64,000 nucleotides of DNA from positions 1,754,894-1,818,893 of the forward strand of contig CP046178.1 in the NCBI GenBank assembly GCA_014075255.1, written 5' to 3'. The DNA is from Gammaproteobacteria bacterium (lineage in GTDB: Bacteria > Pseudomonadota > Gammaproteobacteria > UBA4575). The notes below the pieces were generated by a model. The model ran no database searches. It was not told the DNA's origin and saw only the letters and a list, made by a program, of their open reading frames with translations. Both the position numbers and the translations under genes were made by a program. The first letter of the stretch is position 1, and every line of letters begins with the position of its first letter. Shown in pieces: positions 9,112 to 16,221 of the stretch.

Positions 9112-9305
9112 ACAATCTCCTCACACCCTCAAGCATTGATTGCTCCTATTGTGGTGAGCGGTTAGAAATACTCATAGACAGCAGTGCTGGTAATCAGGAC
9201 TATGTAGAAGACTGCCAAGTGTGTTGCTCACCTATTGAAATATCTGTGCAAATTGACTCTTCTGGTGAAATAGCAAACATCCAATCCAAACGAGATACAG
9301 ACTAA
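9108..9305 (+). CDS. CPXCG-motif cysteine-rich small protein
   Basis: 65 residues, matching the small CPXCG family of gammaproteobacteria. Two Cys-x2-Cys pairs are visible, CSYCG near residues 14-18 and CQVC near 37-40, which should bind one zinc ion in a ribbon fold. The biochemical role is unknown. Its start overlaps the stop of the helical-repeat gene by four bases, which suggests coexpression. Confidence 0.85.
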   Translation: MNNLLTPSSIDCSYCGERLEILIDSSAGNQDYVEDCQVCCSPIEISVQIDSSGEIANIQSKRDTD

Positions 9306-9349
9306 AATTCAGCCATTTCAGACCCTATATTTGGTATTTATCGGTCGGG

Positions 9350-9358
9350 TTATACACA
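9350..9358 (+). promoter_or_regulatory. DnaA box (TTATACACA)
   Basis: Exact match to the DnaA-box consensus TTATnCACA, 180 bp left of the inverted pair at 9538-9560 in the same intergenic region. One such 9-mer alone could occur by chance. Confidence 0.5.
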
Positions 9359-9537
9359 AGTGAAACAATATCCTCATGTACAGTAGGTTTTATTGATCAA
9401 TAAATCATCAAGCTAACCCTTAAAGGTGTAACTCTTTACTAATCAACAACTTAAATTCTTGTACATTATTTAGGCGATTTAATAAAAGTGTCAAAAAACT
9501 CGTGTTTTGTCGATAGACTTTAAATTTACACACAGAT

Positions 9538-9560
9538 TTATCCACAGATTTTGTGGATAA
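9538..9560. promoter_or_regulatory. Inverted pair of perfect DnaA boxes
   Basis: TTATCCACA (9538-9546) and its exact complement TGTGGATAA (9552-9560) are separated by 5 bp. Both match the strongest E. coli DnaA box (R1/R4 type). The same bases could also form a 9-bp hairpin in RNA, but no U-run follows, so a terminator is unlikely. Confidence 0.65.
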
Positions 9561-9734
9561 GTGATAAACCTCTATTTGGACAATCACTTAAGACTCAATC
9601 ATCAGGAATTTTATAAAGGAATGGCGCAAACTATGGGCTAATGAGATAGCCTAATTAGGACACTTGAGTTGGCGTTTAGGGTTGCGTATGATCCGCTGGC
9701 TCTACAAAGAAACCCATACCACATTTATTAGGCC

Positions 9735-9944
9735 ATGAAAGCAGACATACATCCAAATTACCAAGAAGTTAATGTGACGTGCAGCTGTGGTAACACCTTT
9801 GCTACTCGCTCCACTTATGGTAATGACGCCATGAGCATTGATGTATGCTCTAAGTGTCACCCATTCTTTACGGGTAAACAAAAGATTGTGGATACTGCTG
9901 GTCAGGTAGATAAATTCCGCAAACGTTACGGCAACAAAAGCTAA
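9735..9944 (+). CDS. rpmE: 50S ribosomal protein L31 (zinc-binding type)
   Basis: 69 residues. It starts MKADIHPNY and has the zinc-binding cysteines C16 and C18 (TCSCG) and C38 and C41 (VCSKC), so this is the C+ zinc-containing paralogue and not the zinc-independent YkgM/RpmE2 type. L31 sits in the bridge between ribosomal subunits. In E. coli rpmE is next to priA; here it is about 9 kb from priA. Confidence 0.96.
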   Translation: MKADIHPNYQEVNVTCSCGNTFATRSTYGNDAMSIDVCSKCHPFFTGKQKIVDTAGQVDKFRKRYGNKS

Positions 9945-10008
9945 CACAAATCTTGCTCTTGCTTATCTAGCAAACCCCATAGCAAACATTACACAGTCTA
10001 TTTATAAC

Positions 10009-10028
10009 ACCCTCTAATTTAGGGTTTT
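10009..10028 (+). terminator. Weak intrinsic terminator after rpmE
   Basis: A 5-bp stem ACCCT/AGGGT with a 7-nt loop is followed by TTTT, 65 bp after the rpmE stop. A second 7-bp hairpin (ATTTGGC-TTATC-GCCAAAT, 10041-10059) without a T-run follows. The short A/T-containing stem makes this a modest call. Confidence 0.45.
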
Positions 10029-10185
10029 ATCATTACTGACATTTGGCTTATCGCCAAATCAGGGCTACGATTGCGCATATTATAAAAAAGTATATGTAAA
10101 AGTGGAAACTTTATATGGTTAATCTACGTCAAAATATAAACAGAACACCAAGCAAAAAATTGAAGCCAAAAAAAATGAGGAATCG

Positions 10186-11652
10186 ATGATGGGCAAGCAA
10201 GCAAACCTTTTCGTATTGAGCATATTCCTACTTGGAAGCCTTTTCTTTTCGGGTTGTGCCACAAACCCTGTTACCGGCAAACAAGATTTTGTATTGATGT
10301 CTGAAGAGCAGGAAATCAATCTAGGCAAACAAGCTCATCAACAAGTGATGAAACAATACCGTCCTTACAATGATCCGGCTTTACAAAGTTATGTTGAAGG
10401 TCTTGTAGAAGAAATAGGCAATAAGAGTCATCGTAGTAATTTAGTTTACCATGTAACGGTTTTAGACAGCCCACAAATAAACGCTTTTGCACTCCCTGGC
10501 GGTTACCTATACATCACTCGCGACATCATGGCTTATATGAATTCTGAAGCCGAACTTGCTGGTGTATTAGGACATGAGCTAGGACACATTACCGCTCGCC
10601 ATGGTGTGCGCCAACAAAGTGCTGGAACGGTTGCAGGCATCTTAGGTGCAGGCGTTGGAATTCTTACCGGTAGTGGCCAAGCTGCACAAGCTGCCAATGT
10701 TGGAAGTACAGCATTGATACGTGGTTATGGCCGCAACCATGAATTAGAAGCCGATCGCTTAGGCGCTGAGTATTTAGCTAATGTGGGCTACGACCCTCAA
10801 GAAATGCTTAAGGTAGTTGAAATTCTTAAAGACCAGGAAGATTTTGATAAGCAACTCGCTAAAGAAGAAGGTCGCGAACCTCGCGCTTATCACGGCACAT
10901 TCTCTACTCACCCTGCAAATGATGCGCGCTTACAAGAAGTAATAGGCGCAGCAGATAAAATTAAAACCGCTGCTACTCGTGAAGCAGGTCGCGAGAAGTT
11001 TTTAAAATATATGGATGGCGCAGTCTTAGGTACTGCCGAACAAGACGGTGTGCTACGTAAGAATAGGTTCTATCATAGTGATTTAAATTTATTTGTTGCA
11101 TTCCCTGAAGGCTGGAAAGTAAATAATTTACCAGACCGCCTCATCGCCACACCGAAAACAGGTGATGTACAACTACAAATCACGATTGATGACCTGAACA
11201 AGAAACAAACACCAAAACAATATTTGGATGAACAGTTCAAAGGTAAAGTGACTAAAGGTCAACCTGTCCAAACGGCTAACTTCCAAGGCTATACTGGCTA
11301 TACCAATCTTTCTACTAAAAATGGAAGTGTACCCAGTCGTGTTGCTGCTGTTTTCCACGGTAAACGTATTTATCAAGTTTTAATTGCTGGTAAAGATAGT
11401 GCAGCGTTGGATAAGTATGACTCTGTAGGATTAGGCGCCATTAAAAGCATGCGCCAACTTAAAACTGCCGAAAGAAAATTAGCTAAACCAAAAAACATCA
11501 AGATAATACGTGCAAAGTCGGGAGACACCTTTGCAAAACTAGCCAAGCGTTCTGATCTACAAAATCATCCAGTTGAGCAACTACGTTTACTTAACGGCAT
11601 GTACCCTGAGGGTGAACCAAAAGCTGGACAACTGATTAAAATCGTACAATAA
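10186..11652 (+). CDS. M48-family lipoprotein metalloprotease with C-terminal LysM-like domain
   Basis: 488 residues. A lipoprotein signal ends at FSGC (C24), so the protein is lipid-anchored in the envelope. The peptidase domain carries the zinc motif HELGH (130-134) and a downstream NHELEAD that supplies the third ligand. The C-terminal part (about 435-488, SGDTFAKLAKRSDL then LRLLNGMYPEGEPKAGQLIKIV) resembles a LysM peptidoglycan-binding module. BepA/YfgC and LoiP of E. coli are relatives in outer-membrane quality control, but those lack this tail arrangement. Two ATG codons are adjacent (10186 and 10189), both downstream of GAGGA; either may be used. A strong terminator follows. Confidence 0.88.
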   Translation: MMGKQANLFVLSIFLLGSLFFSGCATNPVTGKQDFVLMSEEQEINLGKQAHQQVMKQYRPYNDPALQSYVEGLVEEIGNKSHRSNLVYHVTVLDSPQINAFALPGGYLYITRDIMAYMNSEAELAGVLGHELGHITARHGVRQQSAGTVAGILGAGVGILTGSGQAAQAANVGSTALIRGYGRNHELEADRLGAEYLANVGYDPQEMLKVVEILKDQEDFDKQLAKEEGREPRAYHGTFSTHPANDARLQEVIGAADKIKTAATREAGREKFLKYMDGAVLGTAEQDGVLRKNRFYHSDLNLFVAFPEGWKVNNLPDRLIATPKTGDVQLQITIDDLNKKQTPKQYLDEQFKGKVTKGQPVQTANFQGYTGYTNLSTKNGSVPSRVAAVFHGKRIYQVLIAGKDSAALDKYDSVGLGAIKSMRQLKTAERKLAKPKNIKIIRAKSGDTFAKLAKRSDLQNHPVEQLRLLNGMYPEGEPKAGQLIKIVQ

Positions 11653-11680
11653 ACCTACAAACCTCTGTTGATGACTTCAA

Positions 11681-11709
11681 AGCGACTCTCTAGTAGAGTC
11701 GCTTTTTTT
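11681..11709 (+). terminator. Strong Rho-independent terminator
   Basis: A 9-bp perfect stem AGCGACTCT/AGAGTCGCT (11681-11689 and 11695-11703) with a 5-nt loop, followed by a run of T to 11709. It ends the M48 protease gene and lies just before the exonuclease gene. Confidence 0.93.
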
Positions 11710-11729
11710 ATGCACATCTCTTTAATATT

Positions 11730-12620
11730 TTGACCGATAACGTCTACTTAATAGATTCTAGTATCTATGTTTTCCGTGCCTGGTTCACGGTACCGGATAG
11801 TGTTGTAAATCAAGCCAATGAACCAGTAAATGCAGTGTATGGTTTCGCAGATTTTGTCTATCAATTTCTACAACAAGCTAAACCCAAATATGTAGCGTTT
11901 ACTTTTGATGAAAGCTTGAAGTCTTCATTTCGAAATGAAATGTTCCCAGAGTACAAAGCGAACCGTGATCCAGCGCCTATAGAATTAAAACGCCAATTTA
12001 AGTATTGCCGAGAATTTATAGAAGCTTTAGGGATTTGCGAAATTGGCAGCCCACATTATGAAGCAGATGACTTAATCGGCACCTTAGCGACACGTATGCG
12101 CAATCAAGGCCACCCTATTACGATTCTATCTGCAGACAAAGATCTCGCACAGCTCATCACTGAAGATGATATTTTTTGGAATTTTGCTAAAGGCGAACGC
12201 AATTCTATCCCACAAATCAAAAAAAAGTTTGGGGTGTACCCAAATCAAATAGCAGATCAGCTTGCAATTGCCGGTGATACTGCCGACAACATCCCAGGAG
12301 TACCTGGAATCGGTATGGCCACTGCTGCAAAGTTGTTAAACAAGTTTTCAAGTCTCGACGAACTATTGCGAAATATTCATAAAGTCAGTGAAATGAAAAT
12401 ACGCGGTGCCAAACGTATACAGGGCTTACTAGCTGACCATGAAGAAGAATTGCTTTTATATAAAAAGCTCACTGAAATTCACTGTGAAGTTGAACTTGAT
12501 GACAGTGTCACACTGAAACGCAACATGCCCGACTTCACCATGCTGAATGATTTATTTGAGGTGTTAAATTTTGGTGAATTCCGGCGCGAAAAGTGGATGA
12601 GATTTTTAAAAGCTGCCTAG
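11730..12620 (+). CDS. 5'-3' exonuclease / flap endonuclease family protein
   Basis: 296 residues, about the size of the N-terminal domain of DNA polymerase I. It has the metal-binding acidic residues of the family: LIDSS near the N-terminus, EADDLIGTLA, SADKDLAQLI and AGDTADNIPG, followed by the helix-hairpin-helix (GVPGIGMATAAKLLNKF) that grips DNA. It resembles stand-alone ExoIX/Xni proteins but is longer than E. coli Xni (251). The start is a TTG, since no in-frame ATG lies between the upstream terminator and the conserved N-terminus. It is followed 14 bp later by rluE. Confidence 0.86.
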   Translation: MTDNVYLIDSSIYVFRAWFTVPDSVVNQANEPVNAVYGFADFVYQFLQQAKPKYVAFTFDESLKSSFRNEMFPEYKANRDPAPIELKRQFKYCREFIEALGICEIGSPHYEADDLIGTLATRMRNQGHPITILSADKDLAQLITEDDIFWNFAKGERNSIPQIKKKFGVYPNQIADQLAIAGDTADNIPGVPGIGMATAAKLLNKFSSLDELLRNIHKVSEMKIRGAKRIQGLLADHEEELLLYKKLTEIHCEVELDDSVTLKRNMPDFTMLNDLFEVLNFGEFRREKWMRFLKAA

Positions 12621-12634
12621 CTCAAGTAAGTTAG

Positions 12635-13207
12635 ATGGCAAAATTAATTGCATTCAACAAACCTTTTGGTGTACTCAGCCAGTTTACGGACTCGGATGCC
12701 AATAATAATTCGAACAGGCAAACGCTAAAAGACTACATCGATACTCCTAATGTATATGCTGCTGGCCGTTTAGATAAAGATAGCGAAGGTTTATTGCTCC
12801 TTACCGACGATGGCAAACTACAACAACGCATTGCTGACCCTAAGTTCAAATGGACCAAACATTATTGGGCGCAAGTAGAAGGTGAAGTCAGTGATGAAGC
12901 ATTACACGCACTAAGGCAAGGCGTTGAGTTAAAAGATGGAATAACACTCCCCGCAGAAGTCACGCGTATAGATGAACCAAAAAACTTATGGGAACGCGAT
13001 CCGCCCATTCGCTTTCGCAAAACCATCCCCACACAATGGTTAGATATCGTGATAAAAGAAGGTCGCAACCGACAAGTACGGCGCATGACGGCAGCCGTGA
13101 ATCATCCAACCCTTAGACTGATCCGCCACCAGATTGGGCCAATTGAATTAGGCCCGCTTACTCTTGGCGAGTACAAAAGTATGGATATTAAAAATTTTAA
13201 AATATAG
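12635..13207 (+). CDS. rluE: 23S rRNA pseudouridine synthase, RluE-like
   Basis: 190 residues of the RsuA/RluB/C/E/F superfamily without the N-terminal S4 domain, as in RluE. The catalytic aspartate is in AGRLDKDSEGLLLLT, and the family motifs FNKPFGVLSQF and EGRNRQVRRMTAAVNHPTLRL are intact. E. coli RluE makes pseudouridine 2457 of 23S rRNA. The assignment to RluE over RluF or RsuA rests on size and the lack of S4. Confidence 0.88.
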   Translation: MAKLIAFNKPFGVLSQFTDSDANNNSNRQTLKDYIDTPNVYAAGRLDKDSEGLLLLTDDGKLQQRIADPKFKWTKHYWAQVEGEVSDEALHALRQGVELKDGITLPAEVTRIDEPKNLWERDPPIRFRKTIPTQWLDIVIKEGRNRQVRRMTAAVNHPTLRLIRHQIGPIELGPLTLGEYKSMDIKNFKI

Positions 13208-13213
13208 TTAGAT

Positions 13214-13243
13214 AATGTCCGCTTTGAACTATAAGCCGTTATA
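13214..13243 (-). repeat. Cassette-like palindromic repeat, copy A
   Basis: On the minus strand it ends in AAAGCGGACATT and carries CGGCTTA in the left arm, about 20 of 30 positions matching the copy at 58621. It starts 15 bp after the stop of the MazG-like gene (minus) and lies between two convergent genes. Confidence 0.65.
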
Positions 13244-13257
13244 TTTAGATAACGTAA

Positions 13258-13581
13258 TTAAAATTTCTTGCCGTGCATTCTCTCTCTAGTTTTATTCATA
13301 GCCATCTTCGCTTCGATAGCTTCGACCACTCTGTAGTTGTACCCTTCCGCATAATCCATAATGCGAATTACAGCGTCCGCTAACTCAGCCTCTATGCCTT
13401 TAAATTCTGGGACTTTGTCGTCATCTAAATCTTTGCGCAATGCCTCTAGCCCCTCACTTAACTCAGAATGAATCAGCGCAATCAATTCGCCCTCGTTGCG
13501 CTCGTTGTCCCAAAATCCACGATCTACTGCGTTCTTGTGAATTTTTGCCTGTACTGTTTTCCATTCCTTTGCAAATGTCAT
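13258..13581 (-). CDS. MazG-like nucleotide pyrophosphohydrolase
   Basis: 107 residues of the all-alpha MazG/dUTPase-type superfamily. The metal-binding pattern is visible as LIHSELSEGLEAL (E-x2-E type) and ELADAVIRIMDYAE (E-x2-D type). Members hydrolyse NTPs or dNTPs to monophosphates; the substrate here is not known. The ribosome site GAGGT precedes the ATG. The gene sits in a small accessory pocket between rluE and hemH, with palindromic repeat copies on each side (A and B). Phage and plasmid genomes often carry such genes, which fits horizontal acquisition. Confidence 0.82.
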   Translation of the reverse strand: MTFAKEWKTVQAKIHKNAVDRGFWDNERNEGELIALIHSELSEGLEALRKDLDDDKVPEFKGIEAELADAVIRIMDYAEGYNYRVVEAIEAKMAMNKTRERMHGKKF

Positions 13582-13667
13582 GCTATTACCTCGATATTGT
13601 TTTTCGATAATTACAAAATTACTAATCCGTGTTGTGCTTTATTTTTCTTTACATTATTTCAGAAATT

Positions 13668-13697
13668 TATGTCCGCTTTGGGTCGTTAACGGTCATT
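13668..13697 (-). repeat. Cassette-like palindromic repeat, copy B
   Basis: Minus-strand sequence matches the copy at 58621 at about 26 of 30 bases (left arm AATGACCGTTAACG, right arm AAAGCGGACAT). The TGA stop codon of the 114-residue gene (13693-13695) lies inside the left arm, so the repeat abuts the gene end exactly. Confidence 0.8.
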
Positions 13698-14037
13698 CGT
13701 CCCAGCCACATTTAATTATTGTCTGACTAGCCAATGATTGTATTTCTTTCCATTCATAGCTATTTTGCAAATCAATTAATTTTTGCTTTTCAGGAATTGA
13801 ATTTATATATTTATCAAAAAAGTAATTAAACCTATCTAACTCTCTTCGTTCTTGAGAATTAAATGCTGATTCAAACAACGATGTATTTGGATGATATAAA
13901 TCATCACACCACCCGCATATTAATTCTTCCGAAACATTTCCTATTGATACTTCTTTTTCATATTTGTGCTGACTTCCATCCGAAGCAATAGTGCGCAATA
14001 AACTAATTAAGTTTTCTCGAAAATCATTAGTAGCCAT
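13693..14037 (-). CDS. Hypothetical protein, 114 residues
   Basis: No family recognised. It is a soluble, mostly helical, acidic protein without signal peptide or membrane segment; a WCDDLYHP stretch near residue 43 and a C-terminal KCGWDE are notable. The DNA looks more A/T-rich than the flanking core genes, and the gene is enclosed by repeats (copy B at its stop, R2 and copy C upstream), so recent acquisition is likely. Immunity-type proteins of contact-dependent systems can look like this, but nothing specific supports that here. Confidence 0.65.
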   Translation of the reverse strand: MATNDFRENLISLLRTIASDGSQHKYEKEVSIGNVSEELICGWCDDLYHPNTSLFESAFNSQERRELDRFNYFFDKYINSIPEKQKLIDLQNSYEWKEIQSLASQTIIKCGWDE

Positions 14038-14086
14038 TTAATTAATCATTAAGTCGAATGTCTGTATTAGATTGGTAGAAATTTTC

Positions 14087-14140
14087 TCCTCGGCAACTGC
14101 TATTGCGTTGCTCTATCTCCTGCACCCATGCAGTCGTGCA
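14087..14140 (-). repeat. Dispersed two-hairpin repeat, copy R2
   Basis: On the minus strand it matches R1 (2902-2955) at 47 of 54 positions. The first hairpin is CTGCA-TGGG-TGCAG; relative to R1 one base pair changed from A-T to G-C on both arms, so pairing is kept. The second hairpin GCAAC...GTTGC is unchanged. It lies between hemH and the 114-residue gene, next to palindrome copy C. Confidence 0.75.
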
Positions 14141-14166
14141 ATTTCTGCACTTCCACCATCCATGGC

Positions 14167-14182
14167 GGTCGTAGCGGTCATT
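14167..14182 (-). repeat. Cassette-like palindromic repeat, half copy C
   Basis: Minus-strand AATGACCGCTACGACC matches the left arm of the repeat with one base deleted; the right arm is replaced by other sequence that leads into R2. It begins 2 bp after the hemH stop codon and has the hemH orientation. Confidence 0.6.
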
Positions 14183-14184
14183 CG

Positions 14185-15285
14185 TTATTGCATAGCGCCC
14201 AACTTCATTGCACGTTCTTTAGCAGTACCCTCATCAGACCCTTGATAGTTTGATGACACTTCAGGCCAACCTTGAGTGTGCTGCATAACAATATTTGCAA
14301 GTGCATCAATATGAACAGCCTCTGCATTAAGGCCTGCAATATAACTAAATGACTCGCCACCTGCATGTAAGAATACATCGCGGTTCTCTAAACTAATCTC
14401 TTCAAGTGTTTCTATACAGTCTGCTGAAAAACCCGGGCAAAACACATCGATAGACTTAACCCCTTCACCAGGAAGTTCTTCCATAGTTTTAATCGTATAG
14501 GGTTGCATCCATTCTGCTCTACCAAACCGTGATTGAAATGTTAACCGCCATTGCGATTCATTTAAATTTAATTTCTCTGCAATAAGCCTGGCCGTTTGTT
14601 GGCATTCACAATGATAGGGATCGCCTAGCTCTAAATTTCGTTTCGGTAGACCATGAAATGAAAATATTAATTCTTGGCTTTGCGAATGATTATCCCAGTG
14701 ATTCTGGATTTGTGTAGCACAAGCATTGATATAGCCTTCATCAGCACCATAATTATTTACCATTCGAAGTTCAGGCATCCAACGTTGCTGCATAAATACT
14801 TTTGCTACCGCATCAAATGTTGAAGCCGTTGTGCTAGCTGAATATTGAGGATATAACGGAAATAATAAAATTCTACGTGCACCTTGCGCTTTTAAGTTTT
14901 CTAAAGCTGAAGTGATGGAAGGTTGCCCATAACGCATGGCAAGTTCAACTTTTACTGGACCCGAGCAAAGATTACTAAGCTTGGTTTGCAACGCATCACG
15001 CTGCTGTTTACTAATTACTAAAAGTGGCGAACCTTCATCGGTCCATACTTTTGCATAGTCTCCTGACTTTGCCCGTGGACGCGTGCGTAAAATTACACCA
15101 TGTAAAATCAACCACCAAATAGGCCTTGGGATTTCAACCACACGTGGATCCCAAAGAAATTCAGCTAAGTATTTTCTAATCGCTCGCGGGGTAGGCGCTT
15201 CAGGTGTGCCCAGATTAGTAATTAACACACCCAGGCAAGTATTACTGCCGTGCGCATAATTTTGACTGCCTTGAAATTTTGGCAT
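14185..15285 (-). CDS. hemH: Ferrochelatase
   Basis: 366 residues (E. coli 320). It inserts Fe(II) into protoporphyrin IX, the last step of heme synthesis. Visible are GVLITNLGTPEAP at the N-terminus, WDPRVVEIPR, the EGSPLL segment, the catalytic histidine in IFSFHGLPKRN, and CPGFSADCIETLEEI with the conserved Glu near the active site. There is a 15-residue N-terminal extension and a somewhat longer tail. It stands with other heme and cytochrome genes in the window (hemW, cytochromes c4 and c5). Confidence 0.96.
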   Translation of the reverse strand: MPKFQGSQNYAHGSNTCLGVLITNLGTPEAPTPRAIRKYLAEFLWDPRVVEIPRPIWWLILHGVILRTRPRAKSGDYAKVWTDEGSPLLVISKQQRDALQTKLSNLCSGPVKVELAMRYGQPSITSALENLKAQGARRILLFPLYPQYSASTTASTFDAVAKVFMQQRWMPELRMVNNYGADEGYINACATQIQNHWDNHSQSQELIFSFHGLPKRNLELGDPYHCECQQTARLIAEKLNLNESQWRLTFQSRFGRAEWMQPYTIKTMEELPGEGVKSIDVFCPGFSADCIETLEEISLENRDVFLHAGGESFSYIAGLNAEAVHIDALANIVMQHTQGWPEVSSNYQGSDEGTAKERAMKLGAMQ

Positions 15286-15449
15286 GAGTGTTTTGAATTA
15301 TTTTTTAAGGTAAAGACTTTAAACTAAGACTACTGTAATTTCCTGTCTATAAGCAAAACTTCACGAGTTTTTATAGACGATCTGTCTTGTTTAATCTACT
15401 GGTTCAATCTTCTAGCTCAATCTATTGGGCAGGCTTATACTTTAGGCCA

Positions 15450-16103
15450 TTACGTCAAGTTGCTGAGCCGTTGATGCAAAGGGCTTGTACGTGGGAAATG
15501 GGCGAGCAAAAACTTCATTTGATCCGCAAGTACTCTGCGGCCTTGTAAATATATATACTCTGCATGCGTAGGACTAAACGGGATCGCTAATAACTGCATC
15601 CCCGCTTCCTCAGGTGTTTGGCCGGCTTTGTGGTTATTACAGCGCTTACAGGCAGTCACCACATTATTCCAAAGATCTACACCACCTTGGCTGATGGGAC
15701 GCACATGATCGCGGGATAATTCACGACGATCAAAGTGATCGCCACAATACAAACACAAATTTGCATCGCGCTTGAATAAGGTTCGGTTATTAAGTGGAGG
15801 AACATAGCTATCGTGCAAAGACTTATTATTGCCGTAGGTAGCAATAATCGAATGAACATCTAATGTGCTTCTAAGACCACTGCGTGCATTAATACCTCCG
15901 TGTATCTCATACATACGCTCACCACATGTATAAGCCACCTGCCCGACATGATATAGACGCGCAGCATCTTGGTAGTTAATCCATTCCATTGGCATACCTG
16001 ACACATCCGTGCGTAGTATTTGTAGACCGAGATCAATCACTCTGGTTACTCCAACGATAGCCTTAGGTTGCAAACTGTATAGGTAAACCGTAAAGCATTG
16101 CAA
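15450..16103 (-). CDS. HNH endonuclease family protein
   Basis: 217 residues from a TTG start. The HNH domain lies at about 120-175: CLYCGDHF, SRDHVRPISQGG and CKRCNNHKAG give two zinc-binding CxxC pairs plus the catalytic DH and the asparagine/histidine. The preceding half includes the block LRTDVSGMPMEWINYQDAA typical of a widespread bacterial HNH subfamily found as single chromosomal genes. Substrate and role are unknown. No methylase or partner gene is adjacent, so it is not obviously a restriction enzyme. The start codon is uncertain because no ATG lies upstream of the conserved block. Confidence 0.82.
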   Translation of the reverse strand: MQCFTVYLYSLQPKAIVGVTRVIDLGLQILRTDVSGMPMEWINYQDAARLYHVGQVAYTCGERMYEIHGGINARSGLRSTLDVHSIIATYGNNKSLHDSYVPPLNNRTLFKRDANLCLYCGDHFDRRELSRDHVRPISQGGVDLWNNVVTACKRCNNHKAGQTPEEAGMQLLAIPFSPTHAEYIYLQGRRVLADQMKFLLAHFPRTSPLHQRLSNLT

Positions 16104-16221
16104 TTAAAGATTTGACCAGAGAGATAATATAAAATTCTTAAAACCTCAGTAAATATGAGACTTATAGCCTGAGGTTGCTTAAATTTACATCAATTAAGGC
16201 TAAGAGTTACTACTTGCATAA

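Larger units (their letters stand above)
9306..9734 (+). other. 429-bp intergenic region with three consensus DnaA boxes
   Basis: No coding frame was found. It contains TTATACACA at 9350-9358 and an inverted TTATCCACA/TGTGGATAA pair at 9538-9560. The rest is A/T-rich with no strong terminator after the CPXCG gene. The 5' leader of rpmE must lie in the right-hand part. Confidence 0.6.

Noticed and set aside
9306-9734. Chromosomal origin oriC
   Set aside because: Only three boxes, no row of AT-rich 13-mers, and no dnaA, dnaN, mnmG or rpmH next to it; a regulatory or titration site is more likely.
13668-13697. Repeat as an integron attC site
   Set aside because: attC sites need paired GTTRRRY/RYYYAAC simple sites in a longer hairpin; the repeat has a GTTAAC in one copy only, and the others lack it.
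15349-15389. Inverted repeat GTCTATA...TATAGAC after hemH/HNH junction
   Set aside because: Short A/T stem with a 17-nt-plus loop and no T-run; compatible with chance.
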